From an uncultured Clostridia bacterium (GTDB lineage Bacteria > Bacillota > Clostridia > Christensenellales > UBA1242), in contig CANQZB010000046.1 of assembly GCA_947628195.1 (NCBI GenBank), positions 1 through 7,415 of the forward strand: a stretch of DNA of 7,415 bases, read 5' to 3'. Under the pieces are notes generated by a model that saw nothing but the letters and a program-made list of their open reading frames with translations, was not told the origin of the DNA and did not search any database. Positions 5,644 through 7,415 of this stretch are shown piece by piece. Position numbers and translations under genes: made by a program. How positions within the stretch are numbered: position 1 is the first letter of the stretch; each line of letters starts with the position of its first letter.

Positions 5644-5919
5644 ATGCAAGATAGATGTAAAAATTGTAAACATTTCGTTCAACATTATGTAATAACTAAA
5701 CAGTTAAAAATTTGCAAAACGAATTGCGGGCATTGCACTGCCAACGCCGGCTTAAAACTTAAAAAAGAGTGTGCCAACTTTGAGCGGGGAAATTCTAAAA
5801 ATTTTAGCGAGCAATATTTATGTTTAACTGACTATTTTAACAAACTGAATAAGCAAACTCAAAATTTGTTAAGCGAATTGCAAGCGCTTTGCATTCAATT
5901 TGACTTTTACACTCATTAA
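5644..5919 (+). CDS. Small Cys-rich protein, probable zinc-binding; function unknown
   Basis: A 91-aa cytoplasmic protein. The N-terminal half has a pattern of paired cysteines: C5-x2-C8, then FVQHYV, then C24-x3-C28-x2-C31 (NCGHC) and C43 in CANFE. This pattern (CxNCxxF-x-QHY ... CGHC ... CxxFE) resembles short hypothetical proteins that I recall from Clostridia and their phages, and would suit one or two bound zinc ions. That family memory is not verified. The C-terminal half (YFNKLNKQTQNLLSELQALC, 64-83) is a single amphipathic helix likely to oligomerise. AGAGGAA (5634-5640) provides an SD. It is divergent from the XRE gene and its promoter is covered by two palindromes, so it is probably the repressed target of that regulator. 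Confidence 0.8.
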   Translation: MQDRCKNCKHFVQHYVITKQLKICKTNCGHCTANAGLKLKKECANFERGNSKNFSEQYLCLTDYFNKLNKQTQNLLSELQALCIQFDFYTH

Positions 5920-5940
5920 CCTTTTACAACTTTTTAAAAA

Positions 5941-5974
5941 GCATTGCAAAATATTTTAAAATGTTGTACAATGC
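5941..5974. repeat. 34-bp imperfect dyad covering the argS promoter
   Basis: The 17-nt arms pair at 14 of 17 positions with no loop. The outer six bases are perfect (GCATTG at 5941-5946 against CAATGC at 5969-5974), as are the inner five (ATTTT against AAAAT). The -35 and -10 hexamers of argS both lie inside it. It could be an operator. A role as a terminator for the Cys-rich gene is less likely because no T-run follows. A perfect CTTTTTAAAAAG (5930-5941) adjoins on the left. Confidence 0.5.
5944..5972 (+). promoter_or_regulatory. argS promoter; leaderless geometry
   Basis: TTGCAA (5944-5949) and TACAAT (5967-5972) with a 17-nt spacer. Six nt (GCCTAT) separate the -10 box from the ATG at 5979 and no SD is present, so the transcript should begin at the start codon. 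Confidence 0.7.
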
Positions 5975-5978
5975 CTAT

Positions 5979-7415
5979 ATGGATATTAAGGACATAATTG
6001 CAAAAAGCATAAATTACAAAATAGAAAATGTTAATTTAAAGGATTTAATTATTGAAAGTGTTTCGGCAGATAAAGGGGACTTTTGCCTGCCGTGTTTTGT
6101 TCTATCTAAAACTTTAAAACAAAACCCTATGGAGATTGCCAACGCCATTGCCAACAGCGTTGTTTTGGGGGCGGAAATTGAGCGTGTTGAAGTTGTTTCC
6201 GGATATGTAAATTTCTTTTTAAACAAGGCGCAAATTAGTGCGGATATTTTAAATAATTTTACTGGCAAATTCGCCACCAAGGAAGGCGCAAACAAAACCG
6301 TGCTTATAGATTACGGAAGCCCAAATTTAGCAAAATATTTGCATATTGGGCACCTAAAAACCATTATTATTGGCGAAAGTTTGGCTAGGCTTTATGATTT
6401 GTTTGGCTATAACACCAAGCGCTTGTGCTATAACGGGGATTATGGCACACCATTTGGCATGATGATTGTGGGGATGTTCAAATTTGGCAGTATGGACGAA
6501 GTTTTAAAAAAGGGCAACGAAGCCTTGCAAGATTATTATGTTAAATTCAACGCCGAATTGGCAAATCACCCCGAACTTATTGACGAAGCGCGCGAAATTT
6601 TCAAAAAAATTGAGAATAGGGACAGTGAAATTTGCCCAATTTACGAAAAAATTATTGAAATTGCCACTAAGGAAGAAAAGGAAATATTTTCAGTTTTGGG
6701 CGTTAAGTTTGACGATTATCGTGGCGAGATGTATTACAATCAGTTTGTGCCAAAAATTGTTAAGGAGTTGGAGCAAAAACACTTGTTACAAGATAGCGAA
6801 GGCGCAAAAATTGTGGATTTAAGCCCTTACAATTTAACACCTTCTGTAATAATTAAAAGTGATGGAACATCTATTTACACCACGCGAGATATTTGCGCGG
6901 TTATTGAGAGGAACAAAGAATATAATTTTGACAAAATGCTTTATGTAACCGACATCGCTCAAATTTTAAACTTTAAACAACTTATAAAAATTATGGAACT
7001 TATGGGCTATGATTTTTACAAAAATATGGAGCATGTGCCTTATGGCAGATTTAGTTTGCCAGATGGAAAAATCAGTTCGCGCAAGGGCAAACAGGCAGTT
7101 TTAAACGATTTAATTGCCTACATTATGGATAAGGCGCGCGAGGTTATTAAAGATAGGCATTTTGAGTTTGAGGACCCAGAAAATGTGGTTAAAATTGTTG
7201 CGCGTGCCGTGCTTAATTTTAGCGTGTTGAAGGTTGAGCGCATTAAGGATTGTGTGTTTGACGTTGAACAATCCTTCTCTTTTGACGGCGAAACTGCGCC
7301 TTATATGCTTTACACTTACACAAGGCTGGAAAGCATTTTAAGGAAGTATGAAAAAACTTCCGCCAAGCCGGATTATTCCTGCTTTAATGAAGATGCGTTT
7401 ATGCTAACAAAATAT
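5979..7415 (+). CDS. argS: Arginyl-tRNA synthetase (partial, 3' end beyond window)
   Basis: A class I aminoacyl-tRNA synthetase that charges tRNA-Arg with arginine. The first 479 residues are present in an uninterrupted frame that leaves the right edge; complete enzymes have about 550-590 residues, so roughly 80-100 are missing. Order: the N-terminal additional domain (1-100); the catalytic Rossmann fold with DYGSPNLAKYLHIGHLK (111-127), which contains HIGH at 122-125; YNGDYGTPFG (151-160); SDGTSIYTTRDICAVIERNK (294-313); YVTDIAQILNFKQL (322-335), where many homologues have His at the Asn; DGKISSRKG (362-370), the KMSKS-type loop; and the start of the DALR anticodon-binding domain, FDGETAPYMLYTYTRLESIL (435-454). 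The start is the ATG 6 nt downstream of the -10 box; no SD. It stands alone on its own promoter after the Cys-rich gene. Confidence 0.96.
   Translation, partial: MDIKDIIAKSINYKIENVNLKDLIIESVSADKGDFCLPCFVLSKTLKQNPMEIANAIANSVVLGAEIERVEVVSGYVNFFLNKAQISADILNNFTGKFATKEGANKTVLIDYGSPNLAKYLHIGHLKTIIIGESLARLYDLFGYNTKRLCYNGDYGTPFGMMIVGMFKFGSMDEVLKKGNEALQDYYVKFNAELANHPELIDEAREIFKKIENRDSEICPIYEKIIEIATKEEKEIFSVLGVKFDDYRGEMYYNQFVPKIVKELEQKHLLQDSEGAKIVDLSPYNLTPSVIIKSDGTSIYTTRDICAVIERNKEYNFDKMLYVTDIAQILNFKQLIKIMELMGYDFYKNMEHVPYGRFSLPDGKISSRKGKQAVLNDLIAYIMDKAREVIKDRHFEFEDPENVVKIVARAVLNFSVLKVERIKDCVFDVEQSFSFDGETAPYMLYTYTRLESILRKYEKTSAKPDYSCFNEDAFMLTKY

Noticed and set aside
5644..5919. Toxin-antitoxin interpretation of the Cys-rich gene and the divergent XRE gene
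   Set aside because: The genes are divergent and do not overlap, the Cys-rich protein resembles no known toxin fold, and the HExxH protein gives a better-motivated regulatory partner.
5920..5978. T-box or other riboswitch leader for argS
   Set aside because: Only 59 nt separate the genes and the promoter ends 6 nt before the ATG, leaving no room for an RNA leader.
6014..6822. Open frames of 93 codons (-) and 94 codons (+) at 6014-6295 and 6538-6822
   Set aside because: Both fall inside the conserved argS reading frame and are chance open frames.
1..7415. CRISPR arrays, tRNA or rRNA genes, insertion sequences, attachment-site repeats
   Set aside because: No regularly spaced repeats, cloverleaf-like sequences, transposase motifs or terminal inverted repeats were seen on either strand.

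Overview
The window is a low-GC stretch of a bacterial chromosome. It most resembles an uncultured Bacillota (Clostridia-like) genome. The support is strongly AT-biased codon use, two DegV/FakB-type proteins, a TetR regulator with the NRGTFYLHF recognition helix, a YigZ/IMPACT protein, purine-rich Shine-Dalgarno (SD) sites on some genes, and normal use of TGA as stop (tetR). I cannot name genus or species.

Layout: (1) 1-80 is the last codons of a rightward gene, probably a Crp/Fnr-type regulator, ending at a bidirectional terminator (80-105). (2) 113-1033 (-) is a DegV-family fatty-acid-binding protein with its own promoter and a strong SD. (3) 1216-4261 (+) is a tight four-gene run: tetR, an rlmD/rumA-like rRNA uracil-C5 methyltransferase (overlapping tetR by 11 nt), a second degV (1 nt gap) and a short yigZ. 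It starts at a consensus promoter and ends in a perfect-stem terminator (4264-4291) shared with the convergent gene. (4) 4301-5919 is an accessory-looking module: a 281-aa cytoplasmic HExxH putative zinc metalloprotein (-), a 106-aa XRE/Cro-type repressor upstream of it (-), and a divergent 91-aa Cys-rich protein (+). The promoter of the Cys-rich gene carries two copies of a 19-bp operator-like palindrome exactly 32 bp apart. (5) 5979-7415 (+) is argS, cut by the right edge at residue 479.

Two patterns are the most interesting. First, four genes (tetR, the HExxH gene, the XRE gene and argS) have a sigma-A-type promoter whose -10 box lies only 6-7 nt before the ATG, and no SD. They are predicted to be leaderless mRNAs. 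Other genes in the same window (both degV genes and the Cys-rich gene) use an SD. Second, the XRE-repressor/HExxH-protein neighbours, with paired operators on the divergent promoter, resemble in architecture the repressor/anti-repressor-protease pairs (ImmR/ImmA, DdrO/IrrE). The HExxH protein is longer than those proteases, and I do not recognise its family.

The remaining genes are housekeeping: rRNA methylation, arginine charging, and exogenous fatty-acid handling if the DegV proteins serve a FakA kinase. No tRNA or rRNA gene, CRISPR array or insertion sequence was seen. No gene-free stretch exceeds 300 bases; the longest is the 182-nt divergent region at 1034-1215.
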